From positions 1 through 7,095 of the forward strand of contig JAEZDX010000160.1 of assembly GCA_023417975.1 (NCBI GenBank): DNA of 7,095 nt, read 5' to 3'. A program made the position numbers and the translations under genes. The notes beneath the pieces are model-generated. The model did no database searches, was not told the origin of the DNA, and was given only the letters and a program-made list of their open reading frames with translations. Numbering within the stretch: the stretch's first letter is position 1; the number at the start of each line of letters is the position of its first letter. The DNA comes from Bacillota bacterium (GTDB lineage: Bacteria > Bacillota > Clostridia > Clostridiales > Clostridiaceae). Of the stretch, positions 7,080 to 7,095 are shown in pieces.

Positions 7080-7095
7080 ATGAAAAAGTTGAAAG
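7080..7095 (+). CDS. Start of a further operon gene, cut by window edge
   Basis: Five codons (MKKLK) are visible after AAGGA (7066-7070) at 9 nt spacing, 40 bp after the oxidoreductase stop with no terminator between. The lysine-rich start would suit a secretion signal, for example of a sugar-binding lipoprotein, but far too little is visible to assign a function. An overlapping frame starting at ATG 7070, 7073 or 7076 (MMMYEKVE) is an alternative start region. Confidence 0.45.

Noticed and set aside
1..7095. Mobile element, CRISPR array, tRNA or riboswitch
   Set aside because: No terminal inverted repeats, transposase motifs, regular repeat-spacer units, cloverleaf signals or recognisable aptamer cores were seen on either strand.

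Overview
The window looks like chromosomal DNA of a low-GC, Gram-positive anaerobe of the Clostridia (AT-rich intergenic DNA, strong GGAGG-type ribosome binding sites, and gene types common in plant-polysaccharide-degrading clostridia). This assignment rests on sequence style and gene content, since there is no rRNA or other marker gene in the window.

The left third (1-2251, minus strand) is one long gene, cut by the window edge, for an ABC exporter. Its membrane and ATPase domains are preceded by an unusual N-terminal region: a possible PH-like beta domain followed by a four-cysteine zinc ribbon. It has its own good promoter (TTGTTT-17-TATAAT). Upstream of it on the same strand is an AraC-family regulator (2397-3233), which ends inside a 17-bp terminator-like hairpin, so the two genes are probably transcribed separately.

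The right half (3420-7095, plus strand) is a divergently transcribed sugar-catabolic operon. It encodes a GH43 glycosidase with a C-terminal CBM6-like domain and no signal peptide, a xylose-isomerase-like TIM-barrel protein, a Gfo/Idh/MocA NAD(P)-dependent oxidoreductase, and the first codons of a further gene. The 186-bp divergent region holds two 9-bp direct repeats exactly 21 bp apart. This is the geometry expected for an AraC-type activator, so the regulator probably senses a sugar and switches on the GH43 operon.

Taken together, the operon appears to process imported arabinose- or xylose-containing oligosaccharides in the cytoplasm. The GH43 enzyme would remove a side-chain sugar, and the isomerase/oxidoreductase pair would act on the released sugar or on the glycoside itself. 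The last step is inferred from context only. No mobile elements, CRISPR arrays, tRNA or rRNA genes were seen.
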